Source: Hymenopus coronatus (lineage: Eukaryota; Arthropoda; Insecta; Mantodea; Hymenopodidae). Taken from it: DNA of 64,000 nucleotides. Shown here piece after piece: positions 11,325 to 24,901 of this stretch; position 1 is the stretch's first letter, and each line of letters begins with the position of its first letter. Under the pieces are notes generated by a model. That model made no database searches. It was not told the DNA's origin and saw nothing but the letters and a program-made list of their open reading frames with translations. Both the position numbers and the translations under genes were made by a program. The stretch is from assembly GCA_030762935.1 (NCBI GenBank), contig CM060883.1, forward strand, positions 99,634,501 to 99,698,500, read 5' to 3'.

Positions 11325-13025
11325 TCTGACTAAGGCACACAGAGCCGAGTGAAGACATAGTGATGATTACTCAGGTGTGCCCCTCGCCTTGCTGGGTGTT
11401 AGTCCCACGTGAACAATGTTTCACTAGGTGCCCTGGCCAAACACACTGAAATAATGCTCTGACGAAGGCACACAATTCAAAGTGATGATTATTCAGGTGT
11501 GCCCCTCGTCTTGTCGGGTTTTAGTCCAACGTGAACAGTGTTTCACTAGGTGCCCTGGCCACACCCACTGCCTAATGCTCGACTTGGTGCCAAGTGAGGA
11601 CATAGTGATGATTACTCAGGTGTGCCCCTCGCCTTGTCGGTTGTTAGTCCCACATGAACATTGTTTCACTAGGTGCCCTAGCCAGACACACTGCCTAATG
11701 CTCGACTTTGTGCACACAGTGCCTAGTGATGATTACTCAGGTGTGCCCCTCGCCTTGCTGGGTGTTAGTCCCACGTGAACAGTGTTTATCTAGGTGCCCT
11801 GGCCACACACACTGCAACATGCTCGACTTGCTGCATACAGTTCCAAGTGAGGACATAGTGATGATTACTCAGGTGTGCACCTCGCCTTGTTGGGTGTTAG
11901 TCGCACGTGAACAGTGTTTCACTAGGTCCCCTGGCCACACACCCTGCCTATTGCTAGACTTGGTGCACACAGTGCCAAGTGGGTACATAGTGATGATTAC
12001 TCAGGTGTGCCTTTCGCCTTGGTGGGTGTTAGTTGCACGTGAACAGAGTTTCCTTGGGTGCCCTGGCCACACACACTGCCTAAAGCTCGACTTTGTGCAC
12101 CCAATGCCAAGTGAGGACATAGTGATGATTACTCAGGTGTGCCGCTCGCCTTGATGGGTGTTAGTCGCACGTGAACAGTGTTTCACAAGGTGCCCTGGCC
12201 ACACACACCGCCTAATGTTCGACTTGGTGCATACCTTGCCCAGTGAGGACATGTTACGATTACTCAGGTGTGCCCCTCGTCTTGTCGGGTGTTAGTCCCA
12301 CGCTAACAGTGGTTCACTAGGTGCCCTGGCCACACACACTACCTAATGCTCGACTTGGTGCACACAGTGCCAAGTGAGGATATAGTCATGATTACTCAAC
12401 TGTGCCCTTCGTTTTGTCAGGTGGTAGTCCCTCTTGAACAGTGTTTCACTAGGTGCCCTGGCCACAAAGACTATCTAATACTCTGACTAAGGCACACTGT
12501 GCCATCTGAGGACATAGTAGTGATTACTCAGGTGTGTCCCTCGCCTTGCTGGGAGTTAGTCCCACGTGAACAGTGTTTCAGTAGGTGCCCTGTCCACATA
12601 CACTGCCTAATGTTCTGACTAAGGCACACAATGCAAGTGAGAACATAGTGATGATTGCTGAGGTGTGCCCTTCGCCTTGCTGGGTATTAGTCCTACGTGA
12701 ACAGTGTTGCACTAGGTGCCCTGGCTACAAACTCTGTCTAATGATCTGACTAAGGCACACTGTGCCAAGTGAGGACATAGTGATGATTACTCAAGTGTGC
12801 CCCTCGCCTTGCTGCGTTTTAGTTGCACGTGAACAGAGTTTCACTGGGTGCCCTGGCCATGAACACTGCCTAATGCTCGACTTTGTGCACCCAGGGCCAA
12901 GTCGGGACATAGTGATGATTACTCAGGTGTGCCCCTTGCCTTGTTGGGTGTTAGTCGAACGTGAACAGTATTTCACTAGGTGCCCTGTCCACACACATTG
13001 CCTAATGCTCGACTTGGTGCCCACA

Positions 13026-16000
13026 GTGCCAAGTGAGGACATAGAGATGTTACTCAGCTGTGCCCCTCGCCTTTTCGGGTGTTAGTCCAAGGTGAACAGT
13101 GGATCATTAGGTGTCCTGGCCACACACCCTGCCTAATGCTTGACTTGGTGCCAAGTAAGGACATAGTGATGATTACACAGGTGTGCCACTCGCCTTGTCG
13201 GTTCTTAGTCCCACGTGAACATAGTTTCACTAGTTGCCCTAGCCAGACACACTGCCTAATGCTGGACTTGGTTCATACAGTGCCAAGTGATGATTACTCA
13301 GCTGTTCCCCTCGCGTTGATGGGTGTTAGTCCCACGTGAACAGTGTTTACTTGGTGCCCTGGCCACACACCGTGCCTAATGCTCGACTTGGTGCACACAG
13401 TGCCAAGTGATGATTACTCAGGTGTGCCCCTTGCCTTGCTGGGTGTATCTCGCACGTGAACACTGTTACACTAGGTGCCCAGGCCAAGCACACTGCCTAA
13501 TGCTTGATTTGCTGCACACAGGCTAAGTGAGGAGATAGTGATGATTACTCAGGTGAGTCCCTCGCTTTGCTGGGTGTTAGTCGCACGTGAACAGAGTTTC
13601 ACTAGGTGCCCTGGGCACACACACTGCCTAATGCTCGACTTGGTGCACAAAGTGCCAAGTGATGAGTTAGTGATGATAACTCAGGTTTGCCCCTCGCCTT
13701 GTTGGGTGTTAGTCTCACGGGAACAGTGTTTCACTACGTGCCCTGGCCACACAGACTGCCTAATGCTCGACTTGGTGCACACGGTGCCAAGTGATGATTA
13801 CTCAGGTGTGCCCCTCGCCTTGCTGGGTGTTAGTCCCATGTGGACAGTGTTTCACTAGGTGCCCTGGCCACACACACTGCCTAATGCTCGACTTGCTGCA
13901 TACAGTTCCAAGTGAGTACATAGTGATGATTACTCAGGTGTGCCCTTCGACTTGCTGGGTGTTAGTTGCACGTGAACAGAGTTTCAATGGGTGCCCTGGC
14001 CACACACACTGCCTAATGCTCGACTTTGTGCACCCAATGCCAAGTGGGGACATAGTGATGATTGCTCATGTGTGCCCCTCGCCTTGCTGGGAGTTAGTCC
14101 CACGTGAACAGTGTTTCACTAGGCGCCCTGGCCACACACAGTGCCTAATGCTACGACTAAGGCATGCAGTGCCAAGTGAGGACATAGTGATGATCACTCA
14201 GGTGTACTCCTCGCCTTGCTGGGTGTTGGTCCCACGTGAACAGTGTTGCACTAGGTGCCCTGGCCACACGCACTGCCTAATGCTCAACTTGGTGAACACA
14301 GTGCCAAGTAATGATTACTCAGGTGTGCCCCTCGCCTTGTTGGGTGTTAGTCCCATGTGAACAGTGTTTCAATGGGTGCCCTGGCGACACACACTGCCTA
14401 ATGCTCGACTTGGTGCCAAGTGAGGACATAGTGATGATTACTCAGGTGTGACCCACGTCTTGTCGGGTGTTAATTGCACGTGAACAGTGTTTTTCTAGGT
14501 GACCTGGCTACACTAACTACCTAACGCTCGACTTGTTGCACACAGTGCCAAGTGAGGACATAGTCATGATTACTCAGGTGTGCCCCTCGCCTTTCTGGGT
14601 GTGAGTCCCACGTGAACAGTGTTTCACTTGGTGCTCTAGCCACACACACTGCCTAATGCTCAAGTTCCTGCATACAGTTCCAATTGAGGACATAGTGATG
14701 ATTACTCAGGTATGCCCCTAGCCTTGCTAGGTGTTAGTCCCACGTGAACAGTGTTTCACTAGGTGCCCTGGCCAAATACCCTGCCTAATGCTCGACTTGG
14801 TGTACACAGTGCCAAGTGATGATTACGCAGGTGTGCCCCTCGCCTTGCTGGGTGTTAGTCGCACGTGAACAGCGTTTCACTACGTGCCCTGGCCACGCTC
14901 ACTGTCTAATGCTCGACTTGGTGAACACAGTGCCAAGTGATGAGTAAGTGATGATTACTCAGGTATGCCCCTCATCTTGTCAGGTGTTAGTCCCACGTGT
15001 ACAGTTTCACTAGGTGCCCTGTCCCCACACACAGGCTAATGCTCGATTTTGTGCACACAGTGCTAAGTGAGGAGATAGTGATGATTACTCAGGTGTGCCC
15101 CTCTCCTTGCTGGCTGTTAGTCCAAGGTGAACAGTGTTTAACTAGGTGCCCTGGCCACAAACACTGTCTAATGCTCTGACTAAGGCACACTGTGCCAAGT
15201 GAGGACATAGTAATGATTACTCAGGTGTGCCCCTCGCCTTGCTGGGTGTTAGTCCCATGTGAACAGTGTTTCACTAGGTGCCCTGGCCACACACACCCTG
15301 CCTAATGCTCTGACTAAGACACACAGTGCCAAGTGAGGATATAGTGTTGATTACTCCGGTGTGCCCCTCGCCTTGCTGGGTGTTAGTTCCACATGAACAG
15401 TGTTTCACTAGGTGCCCTGGCCACACACAGTGCCTAATGCTCTGACTACGGCACACAGTGCCAAGTGAGGATATAGTGATGATTACTCCGGTGTGCCCCT
15501 CGCCTTGCTGGGTGTTAGTTCCACATGAACAGTGTTTTACTAGGTTCCCTGGCCACACACACACTGCCTAATGCTCTGACTAAGACACACAGTGCCAAGT
15601 GATGATTACTCCGGTGTGCCCCTCGCCTTGCTGGGTGTTAGTTCCACATGAACAGTGTTTCACTAGGTGCCCTGGCCACACACAGTGCCTAATGCTCTGA
15701 CTAAGGCACACATTGCTAAGTGAGCACATATTGATGATCACTCAGGTGTACCCCTCAACTTGCTGGGTGTTAGTCCCACAAGAACCTTGTTTCACTCGGT
15801 GCCCTGGCCACACACACTGCCTAATGCTCGACTTTGTGCACACAGTACCCAGTGAGGACATAGTGATGATTACTCAGGTGTGCCCCTCGCCTTGTCGGTT
15901 TTTAGTCCCACGTCAACAGTGGTTCACTAGGTGCCCTGGCGAGACACACTGGCTTATTCTCGACTTGGTGTACACAGTGTCAATTGATGATTACAGAGGT

Positions 16001-16520
16001 GTGCCCCCTCGCCTTGTCAGGTGTTAGTCTCACGTGAACAGTGTTTCACTTGGTGCTCTAGCCACACACACTGCCTAATGCTCAAGTTCCTGCATACAGT
16101 TCCAATTGAGGACATAGTGATGATTACTCAGGTGTGCCCCTCGCCTTGTTGGGTGTTAGTCCCACGTGAACAGTGTTTCACTATGTGCCCTGGACACACA
16201 CTGCCTAATGCTCGACTTGGTGCACAAAGAGACAAGTGAGGACATAGTGATGTTTACTAAGGTGTGTCCCTCGCCTTGCTAGTTGTTAGTCGCATATGAC
16301 CAGAGTTTCACTGGGTGCCATGGCTACGCACACTGCTAATGTTCGACTTTGTGCACTCAGTGCCAAGTGATGATATAAGGATGATTACTTAAGTGTGCCC
16401 CTCGCCTTGCTGGGTGTTAGTCGCACGTGAACAGAGTTTCACTGGGTGCCCTGGCCAGGCACAACGCCTAATGCTCGACTTTGTGCACCCAGTGCCAAGT
16501 GAGGACAGAGTGATGATTAT
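13026..16520. repeat. Segmental duplication within the array (copy A; copy B at 18146-21512)
   Basis: Rare variants occur in the same order in both blocks: ATAGAGATGTTACTCAG with ATCATTAGGTGTCC, GATTACACAGGTGTGCCACT (offset 5123 bp), CAAGTTCCTGCATACAG or CAAATTACTGCATACAG, and CATATGACCAGAGTTTCACT (offset about 4995 bp). The offset changes by about one unit, so a unit was lost or gained after duplication. Flanking units do not match. Confidence 0.8.
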
Positions 16521-19500
16521 TCAGGTGTGCCCCTCACCTTTTTGGGTGTTAGTCACACGTGAACAGTATTTCACTAGGTGCCCTGGCCACACACACTGCC
16601 TAATGCTCTGACTAAGGCACACAGTGCCAAGTGAGGACATAGTGATGATTTCTCAGGTGTGACCCTCGCCTTGCTGGGTGTTAGTCCCACGTGAACAGTG
16701 TTGCACTAGGTGCCCTGGCCACACACTGCCTAATGCTTTGACTTGGTGTACACAGTGGCAAGTAATGATTACTCAGGTGTGCCAATCGTCTTGTTGGGTG
16801 TTAGTCACACGTGAACAGTTTTATACTTAGTGCCCTGTCCACACACACTGCCTAATGCTCGACTTGGTGCACAGTGCCAAGTGAGGACATAGTGATGATT
16901 ACTCAGGTGTGCCCCTCGCCTTGTCAGTTGTTAGTCTCACGTGAACAGTGTATCATTAGGTGCCCTGGCCACACACTCTGCCTAATGCTCGATTTGGTGC
17001 CAAGTGAGGACATAGTGATAATACTCATGTGTGCCCCTCGCTTTGTGGGTTGGTAGTCCCATGCGAACATTGTCTCACTAGTTGCCCTGGCCAGAAACAT
17101 TGCCTAATGCTCAACTTGGTGCACACAGTGCCAAGTGATGATTACTCAGGTGTGCCCCTCGCCTTGTCGTGTGTTAGTCCCACGTGAACCGTGTTTCACT
17201 AGGTGACCTGGCCAGACACACTGCCTTATGCTCGATTTGGTGCACACAGTGCCATGTGAGGACATATTGATGATAACTCAGGTGTGCCCCTCGTTTTGTC
17301 GGGTGTTACTCCCAAGTGAACAGTGGTTCACTAGGTACCCTGGCCATACTCACCGCCTAATGCTGGACTAGGTGCACACTGTTCCAAGTGAGGACATAGT
17401 GATGATTACTCAGGTGTGCCCCTCGTCTTGTCAGGTGTTTGTCCCACGTGAACAGTGTTTCACTTGGTGCCTGGCCCTATACACAGCCTAATGCTCGATT
17501 TGGTGCACACAGTGCTAATTGAGGAAATAGTGATGATTACTCAGGTGTGCCCCCTCGCCTTGCTGGGAGTTCATGAACAGTGTTTCATTAGGTGCCCACA
17601 AACACTGTCTAATGCCTTGACTAAGGCACACTGTGCCAAGTGAGGACATAGTGATGATTACTCAGGTGTGCCCCTCGCCTTGTTGGGTGTTAGTCCCACG
17701 TGAACAGTATTTCACTAGGTGCCCTGGCCACATACACTGCCTAATGCTCTGACTAAGGCACACAGTGCCAAGTGAGGACATTATGATGATTTCTCAGGTG
17801 TGACCCTCGCCTTGCTGGGTGTTAGTCCCACGTGAACAGTGTTGCACTAGGTGCCCTGGCCACACACTGCCTAATGCTTTGACTTGGTGTACACAGTGCC
17901 AAGTAATGATTACTCAGGTGTGCCCCTCGTCTTGTTGGGTGTTAGTCGCACGTGAACAGGGTTTCACTAGGTGCCCTGGCCACACACACTGGCTAATGCT
18001 CCACTTGGTGCACACAGTGCCAAGTGAGGACATAGTGATGATTTCTCAGGTGTGCCCCTCGTCTTGTTGGGTGTTAGTCGCACATGAACAGGGTTTAACT
18101 AGGTGCCCTGGCCACACACACTGGCTAATGCTCCACTTGGTGCACACAGTGCCAAGTGAGGACATAGAGATGTTACTCAGGTGTGCCCCTCGCCTTTTCG
18201 GGTGTTAGTCCCACGTGAACAGTGGATCATTAGGTGTCCTGGCCACACACCCTGCCTAATGCTTGACTTGGTGCCAAGTAAGGACATAGTGATGATTACA
18301 CAGGTGTGCCACTCGCCTTGTCGGTTCTTAGTCCCACGTGAACATAGTTTCACTAGTTGCCCTGGCCAGACACACTGCCTAATGCTGGACTTGGTTCATA
18401 CAGTGCCAAGTGATGATTACTCAGCTGTTCCCCTTGCGTTGATGGGTGTTAGTCCCACATGAACAGTGTTTACTTGGTGCCCTGGCCACACACCGTGCCT
18501 AATGCTCGACTTGGTGCAAACAGTGCCAAGTGATGATTACTCAGGTGTGCCCCTTGCCTTGCTGGGTGTATGTCGCACGTGAACACTGTTTCAGTAGGTG
18601 CCCTGGCCACGCACACTGCCTAGTGCTTGATTTGCTGCACACAGGCTAAGTGAGGAGATAGTGATGATTTCCCAGGTGTGTCCCTCGCTTTGCTGGGTGT
18701 TAGTCGCACGTGTACATAGTTTCACTAGGTGCCCTGGTCACACACACTGCCTAATTCTGGACTTGGTGCACAAAGTGCCAAGTGATGAGTTAGTGATGAT
18801 AACTCAGGTTTGCCCCTCGCCTTGTTGGGTGTTAGTCTCACGGGAACAGTGTGTCACTATGTGCCCTGGCCACACAGACTGCCTAATGCTCGACATGGTG
18901 CACACGGTGCCAAGTGATGATTACTCAGGTGTGCCCCTCACCTTGTTGGGTGTTAGTCCCATGTGAACAGTGTTTCACTAGGTGCCCTGGCCACACACAC
19001 TGCCTAATGCTCGACTTGCTGCATACAGTTCCAAGTGAGGACATAGTGATGAATACTCAGGTGTGCCCCTCGCCTTGTTGGGTGTTAGTCCCACTTGAAC
19101 AGTATTTCACTAGGTGCCCTGGCCACACCCTGCCTAATGCTAGACTTGGTGCACACAGTGCCAAGTGAGTACATAGTGATGATTGCTCAGGTGTGCCCCT
19201 CGCCTTGCTGGGAGTTAGTCCCACGTGAACAGTGTTTCACTAGGTGCCCTGGCCACACACACTGCCTTATGCTCAGATTAAGGCACACAGTGCCAAGTGA
19301 GGACATAGTGATGATTACTCAGGTGTGCCCCTCGCCTTGCTGAATGTTAGTCCCACGTGAACACTGTATCACTAGGTGCACTGGCCACACACAGTGCCTA
19401 ATGTTAAGACTAAGGCACGCAGTGCCAAGTGAGGACATAGTGATGATCACTCAGGTGTACTCCTCGCCTTGCTGGTGACATAGTCCCACGTGAACAGTGT

Positions 19501-22500
19501 TGCACTAGGTGCCCTGGCCACACGCACTGCCTAATGCTCAATTTGGTGAACACAGTGCCAAGTAATGATTACTCAGGTGTGCCCCTCGCCTTGTTGGGTG
19601 TTAGTCCCATGTGAACAGTGTTTCACTAGGTGCCCTGGCGACACACACTGCCTAATGCTCGACTTGGTGCCAAGTGAGGACATAGTGATGATTACTCAGG
19701 TGTGCCCCACGTCTTGTCGGGTGTTAATCGCACGTGAACAAGGTTTCACTAGGTGACCTGGCTATACTAACTACCTAATGCTCGACTTGTTGCACACAGT
19801 GCCAAGTGAGGACATAGTCATGATTACTCAGGTGTGCCCCTCGCCTTGCTGGGTGTGAGTCCCACGTGAACAGTGTTTCACTAGGTGCCCTGGCCACAAA
19901 CACTGCCTAATGCTCTGACTAAGGCACACAGTGCCAAGTGACGACATAGTGATGATTACTCAGGTATGCCCCTCGCCTTGCTGGGTGTTAGTCCCACGTG
20001 AACAGTGTTTCTCTAGGTGCCCTGGCCACACACCCTGCCTAATGCTCGACCTGGTGCACACAGTGCCAAGTGATGATTACTCAGGTGTGCCCCTTGCCTT
20101 GCTTGGTGTTAGTCGCACGTGAACAGCGTTTCACTACGTTCCCTGGCCACGCTCACTGTCTAATGCTCGACTTGGTGCACACAGTGCCAAGTGATGAGTA
20201 AGTGATGATTACTCAGGTATGCCCCTCATCTTGTCAGGTGTTAGTCCCACGTGTACAGTGTTTCACTAGGTGCCCTGTCCCCACACACAGGCTAATGCTC
20301 GATTTGGTGCACACAGTGCCAAGTGAGGACATAGTGATGATTACTCAGGTGTGCCCCTCGCCTTGCTGGGTGTTAGTCCCACGTGAACAGTGTTTTACTA
20401 GGTTCCCTGGCCACACACACACTGCCTAATGCTCTGACTAAGACACACAGTGCCAAGTGAGGACATCGTGATGATTACTCCGGTGTGCCCCTCGCCTTGC
20501 TGGGTGTTAGTTCCACGTGAACAGTATTTCACTAGGTGCCCTGGCCACACACAGTGCCTAATGCTCTGACTAAGGCACACATTGCTAAGTGAGGACATGG
20601 TGATGATCACTCAAGTGTATCCCTCGACTCTCTGGGTGTTAGTCCCACGTGAACAAGTTTCACTGGGTACCCTGGCTACTCACACTGCCTAATGCTCGAC
20701 TTGGTGCACACAGTGCCAAGTAATGATTACTCATGTGTTGCTCTCGCCTTGCTGGGTGTTAGTCCCACAAGAACAGTGTTTCACTAGGTGCCCTGGCCAC
20801 ACACACTGCCTAATGCTCGACTTTGTGCACACAGTACCCAGTGAGGACATAGTGATGATTACTCAGGTGTGCCCCTCGCCTTGTCGGTTATTAGTCCCAC
20901 GTCAACAGTGGTTCACTAGTTGCCCTGGCCATACACACTTCCTTATTCTCGACTTGGTGTACACAGTGCCAATTGATGATTAAACAGATGTGCCCCTCGC
21001 CTTGTCGGGTGTTAGTCTCACGTGAACAGTGTTTCACTTGGTGCCCTGGCCACACACACTGCCTAATGCTCAAATTACTGCATACAGTTCCAATTGAGGA
21101 CATAGCGATGATTACTCAGGTGTGCCCCTCGCCTTGTTGGGAGTTAGTCCCACGTGAACAGTGTTTCACTAAGTGCCCTGGTCACACACACTGCCTAATG
21201 CTCGACTCGGTGCACACAGAGCCAAGTGAGGACATAGTGATGTTTACTAAGATGTGTCCCTCGCCTTGCTAGTTGATAGTCGCATATGACCAGAGTTTCA
21301 CTGGGTGCCCTGGTTACGCACACTGCTAAAGCTCGACTTTGTGCACACAGTGCCAAGTGATGACATAGTGATGATTACTTAAGTGTGCCCCTCGCCTTGC
21401 TGGGTGTTAGTCGCACGTGAAGAGAGTTTCACTGGGTGCCCTGGCCACGCACAACGCCTAATGCTCGACTTTGTGTACCCAGTGCCAAGTGAGGACAGGG
21501 TGATGAAAACTCAGGTGTGCCCCTCGCCTTGTTGGGTTTTAGTCCCACGTGAACAGTGTTTCACTATGTGCCCTGGTCACACACATTGCCTAATGCACGA
21601 CTCGGTGCACAGAGAGCCAAGTGAGGACATAATGATTTATACTCAGGTGTGCCCCTCGCCTTGTTGAGTGTAGTCCCACGGGAACAGTGTTAGTCCCACG
21701 AGAACAGTGTTTCATTAGGTGCCCTGGACACACACACTGGCTAATGCTCGACTTGGTGCACACAGTGCCAAGTGATGATTACTCAGGCGTGCCCTTCGCC
21801 TTGTCGGGTGTTAGTCCCACGAAAACAGTGTTTCACTAGGTGCCCTGGCCAGACACACTGCCTAATGCTCGACTTGGTGCACATAGTGCCAACTGAGGAC
21901 ATAGTGATGATTACTCAGGTTTGCCCGTCGTATTGTCGGGTGTTAGTCCCACGTGAACAGTGGTTCACTAGGTGCCCTACCACACACTGCCTAATGCTCG
22001 ACTTGGTGCAAAGTAAGCACATAGTGATGATTACTCAGGTGTGCCCCTCGTCTTGTCAGATGTTAGTCCCACGTGAACAGTGTTTCACTAGGAGCCCTGG
22101 CCACACACACTAATGCTCAACTTGGAGCACACTGCCAAGTTAGGACATAGTGATGATTGCTCAGGTGTGCCCCTCGTCTTGTCGGCTCTTAGTCCCACGT
22201 AAACAGTGTTTCACTAGGTGCCCTGGCTACACACACTGCCTAATGCTTGACTTGGTGCACACAGTGCTAAGTGAGGAAATAGTGATGATTACTCAGGTGT
22301 GCCCCTCGCCTTGCTGGGTGTTAGTCCCACGTGAACAGTGATTCACTAGGTGTCCTGGCCACACACACTGCCTAATGCTATGACTAAGGCATACAGTGCC
22401 AAGTGAGGACATAGTATGATTACTCAGGTGTGCCCCTCACCTTGCTGGGTGTTAGTCCCACGTAAACAGTGTTTCACTAGGTGCCCTGGCCACACATAGC

Positions 22501-22800
22501 CAAATGCTCTTGAGTAAGGCACACAGTGCCAGGTGAGGACATAGTGATGATTACTCAGATGTGCCCCTCGGCTTGCCGGGTGTTAGTCCCATTTGAACAG
22601 AGTTTCAGTAGGTGCCTTGGCCCCCACACACTGCCTAATGCTCTGACTACGACACACAGTGCCAAGTGAGGACATAGTGATGATTACTCAGGTGTGCCCC
22701 TCGCCTTGCTGGGTGTTAGTCCCTCGTGAACAGTGTGCCTTAGGTGCCCTGGCCACACACACTGCCTAATGCTTTGACTTGGTGTACACAGTGCCAAGTA

Positions 22801-24558
22801 ATGATTACTCAGGTGTGCCCCTTACCTTGCTGGGCGTTAGTCCCACAAGAACAGTGTTTCACTAGGTGCCCTGGACACACACAGTGCCTAATGCTCGACT
22901 TGGTGCACACAGTGCCAAGTTATGATTACTCAGGTGTGCCCCTCGTCTTGTTGGGTGTTAGTCGCACGTGAACAGGGTTTCACTAGGTGCCCTGGCCACA
23001 CACACTGGCTAATGCTCCACTTGGTGCACACAGTGCCAAGTGAGGACATAGTGATGATTACTCAGGTGTGCCCCTCGCCTTGTCATGTGTTAGTCCCACG
23101 TGAACAGTGTGTCACTAGGTGCCCTGGCCATACACACTGCCTAATGCTCGACTTGGTGCACACAGTGCCAAGTGATGATTACTCAGGTGTGCCCCTCGCC
23201 TTGTCTGGTGTTAGTCCCACGTGAAGAGTGTTTCACTAGGTGCCCTGGCCAGACACACTGCCTAATGCTCGACTTGGTACACACAGTGCCAAGTGAGGAC
23301 ATAGTGATGATTACTCAGGTGTGCCCGCCGTCTTGTCGGGTGTTAGTTCCACTTGAACAGTGGTTCACTAGGTGCCCTGGCCACACACACTGCCTAATGC
23401 TCGACTTGGTGCACACAGTGCCAAGTGAGGACATAGTGATGATTACTCAGGTGTGCCCCTCGCCTTGTTGGGTGTTTGTTGCACGTGAACAGTGGTTCAT
23501 TAGGTGCTCTGGCCACCCACACTGCCTAATGCTCGACTTGGTGCCAAGTGAGGACATAGTGATGATTACTAAGGTGTGCCCCGTTGCCTTGTTGGTTGTT
23601 AGTCCCACGTGAACATTATATCACTAGTCCTGGCCAGACACACTGCCTAATGCTCGACTTGGTCACACAGTGCCAAGTGATGATTACTCAGGTGTGCCCC
23701 TTACCTTGCTGGGTGTTAGTCCCACAAGAACAGTGTTTCACTAGGTGCCCTGGACACACACAGTGCCTAATGCTCGACTTGGTGCACACAGTGCCAAGTT
23801 ATGATTACTCAGGTGTGCCCCTCGTCTTGTTGGGTGTTAGTCGCACGTGAACAGGGTTTCACTAGGTGCCCTGGCCACACACACTGGCTAATGCTCCACT
23901 TGGTGCACACAGTGCCAAGTGAGGACATAGTGATGATTACTCAGGTGTGCCCCTCGCCTTGTCATGTGTTAGTCCCACGTGAACAGTGTGTCACTAGGTG
24001 CCCTGGCCATACACACTGCCTAATGCTCGACTTGGTGCACACAGTGCCAAGTGATGATTACTCAGGTGTGCCCCTCGCCTTGTCTGGTGTTAGTCCCACG
24101 TGAAGAGTGTTTCACTAGGTGCCCTGGCCAGACACACTGCCTAATGCTCGACTTGGTACACACAGTGCCAAGTGAGGACATAGTGATGATTACTCAGGTG
24201 TGCCCGCCGTCTTGTCGGGTGTTAGTTCCACTTGAACAGTGGTTCACTAGGTGCCCTGGCCACACACACTGCCTAATGCTCGACTTGCGGCACACAGTGC
24301 CAAGTGAGGACATAGTGATGATTACTCAGGTGTGCCCCTCGCCTTGTTGGGTGTTAGTTGCACGTGAACAGTGGTTCATTAGGTGCTCTGGCCACCCACA
24401 CTGCCTAATGCTCGACTTGGTGCCAAGTGAGGACATAGTGATGATTACTAAGGTGTGCCCCGTTGCCTTGTTGGTTGTTAGTCCCACGTGAACATTATAT
24501 CACTAGTCCTGGCCAGACACACTGCCTAATGCTCGACTTGGTCACACAGTGCCAAGTG
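22801..24558. repeat. Recent tandem duplication of a 7-unit, 879-bp block
   Basis: 22801-23679 and 23680-24558 are nearly identical at a constant 879-bp offset. The open frames starting at 22922 and 23801 encode identical proteins, and those at 23172 and 24051 differ at only two residues. This is far higher identity than between neighbouring units, so the duplication is the youngest visible event in the array. Confidence 0.9.
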
Positions 24559-24901
24559 ATGATTACTCAGGTGTGCCCCTCGCCTCATCGGGTGTTAGTC
24601 CCACGTGAACAGTGTTTCACTAGGTGCCCTGGCCAGACACACTGCCTAATGCTCGACTTGGTGCACACAGTGCCAAGTGATGATTACTCAGGTGTGCCCC
24701 TCTCCTTGTCGGGTGTTAGTCCCACGTGAACAGTGTTTCACTGGGTGCCCTGGCCACACACACTGGCTAATGCTCGACTTGGTGCATACAGTTCCCCAAG
24801 TCGGCCACAGGCTCAGTACACATCACCTGATGGTTGTTGTCATTTTTGTGTTGATCCCCTACCTATGTAGCACTGAGTACTCCTAATCTTGTTGACTGCC
24901 G

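Larger units (their letters stand above)
11325..24797. repeat. Minisatellite array, 120-132-bp units, about 105 copies
   Basis: The full unit is 132 bp and includes GTGATGATTACTCAGGTGTG, TTAGTCCCACGTGAACAGTG, TTTCACTAGGTGCCCTGGCC, ACACTGCCTAATGCTC and CAGTGCCAAGTGAGGACATA. Common variants lack 11 bp (GGACATAGTGA region, 121-bp units) or 9 bp (GCACACAGT, 123-bp units). Another has CTGACTAAGGCACACAG in place of GACTTGGTGCACACAG. Units differ by several percent or more. The 132-bp form equals 44 codons, so runs of 132-bp units give long + strand frames (MITQVCPSPCWVLVPREQ...) broken whenever a 121-bp unit intervenes. The minus strand has similar, shorter frames. The array lies inside the LTR element between gag and protease relics. 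Confidence 0.97.

Noticed and set aside
11482..24886. Dozens of + strand open frames of 60-189 codons with Cys-rich repeats
   Set aside because: They are translations of the minisatellite unit, broken by every 121-bp variant, with no start context, signal peptide or splice logic. Treated as products of the repeat.
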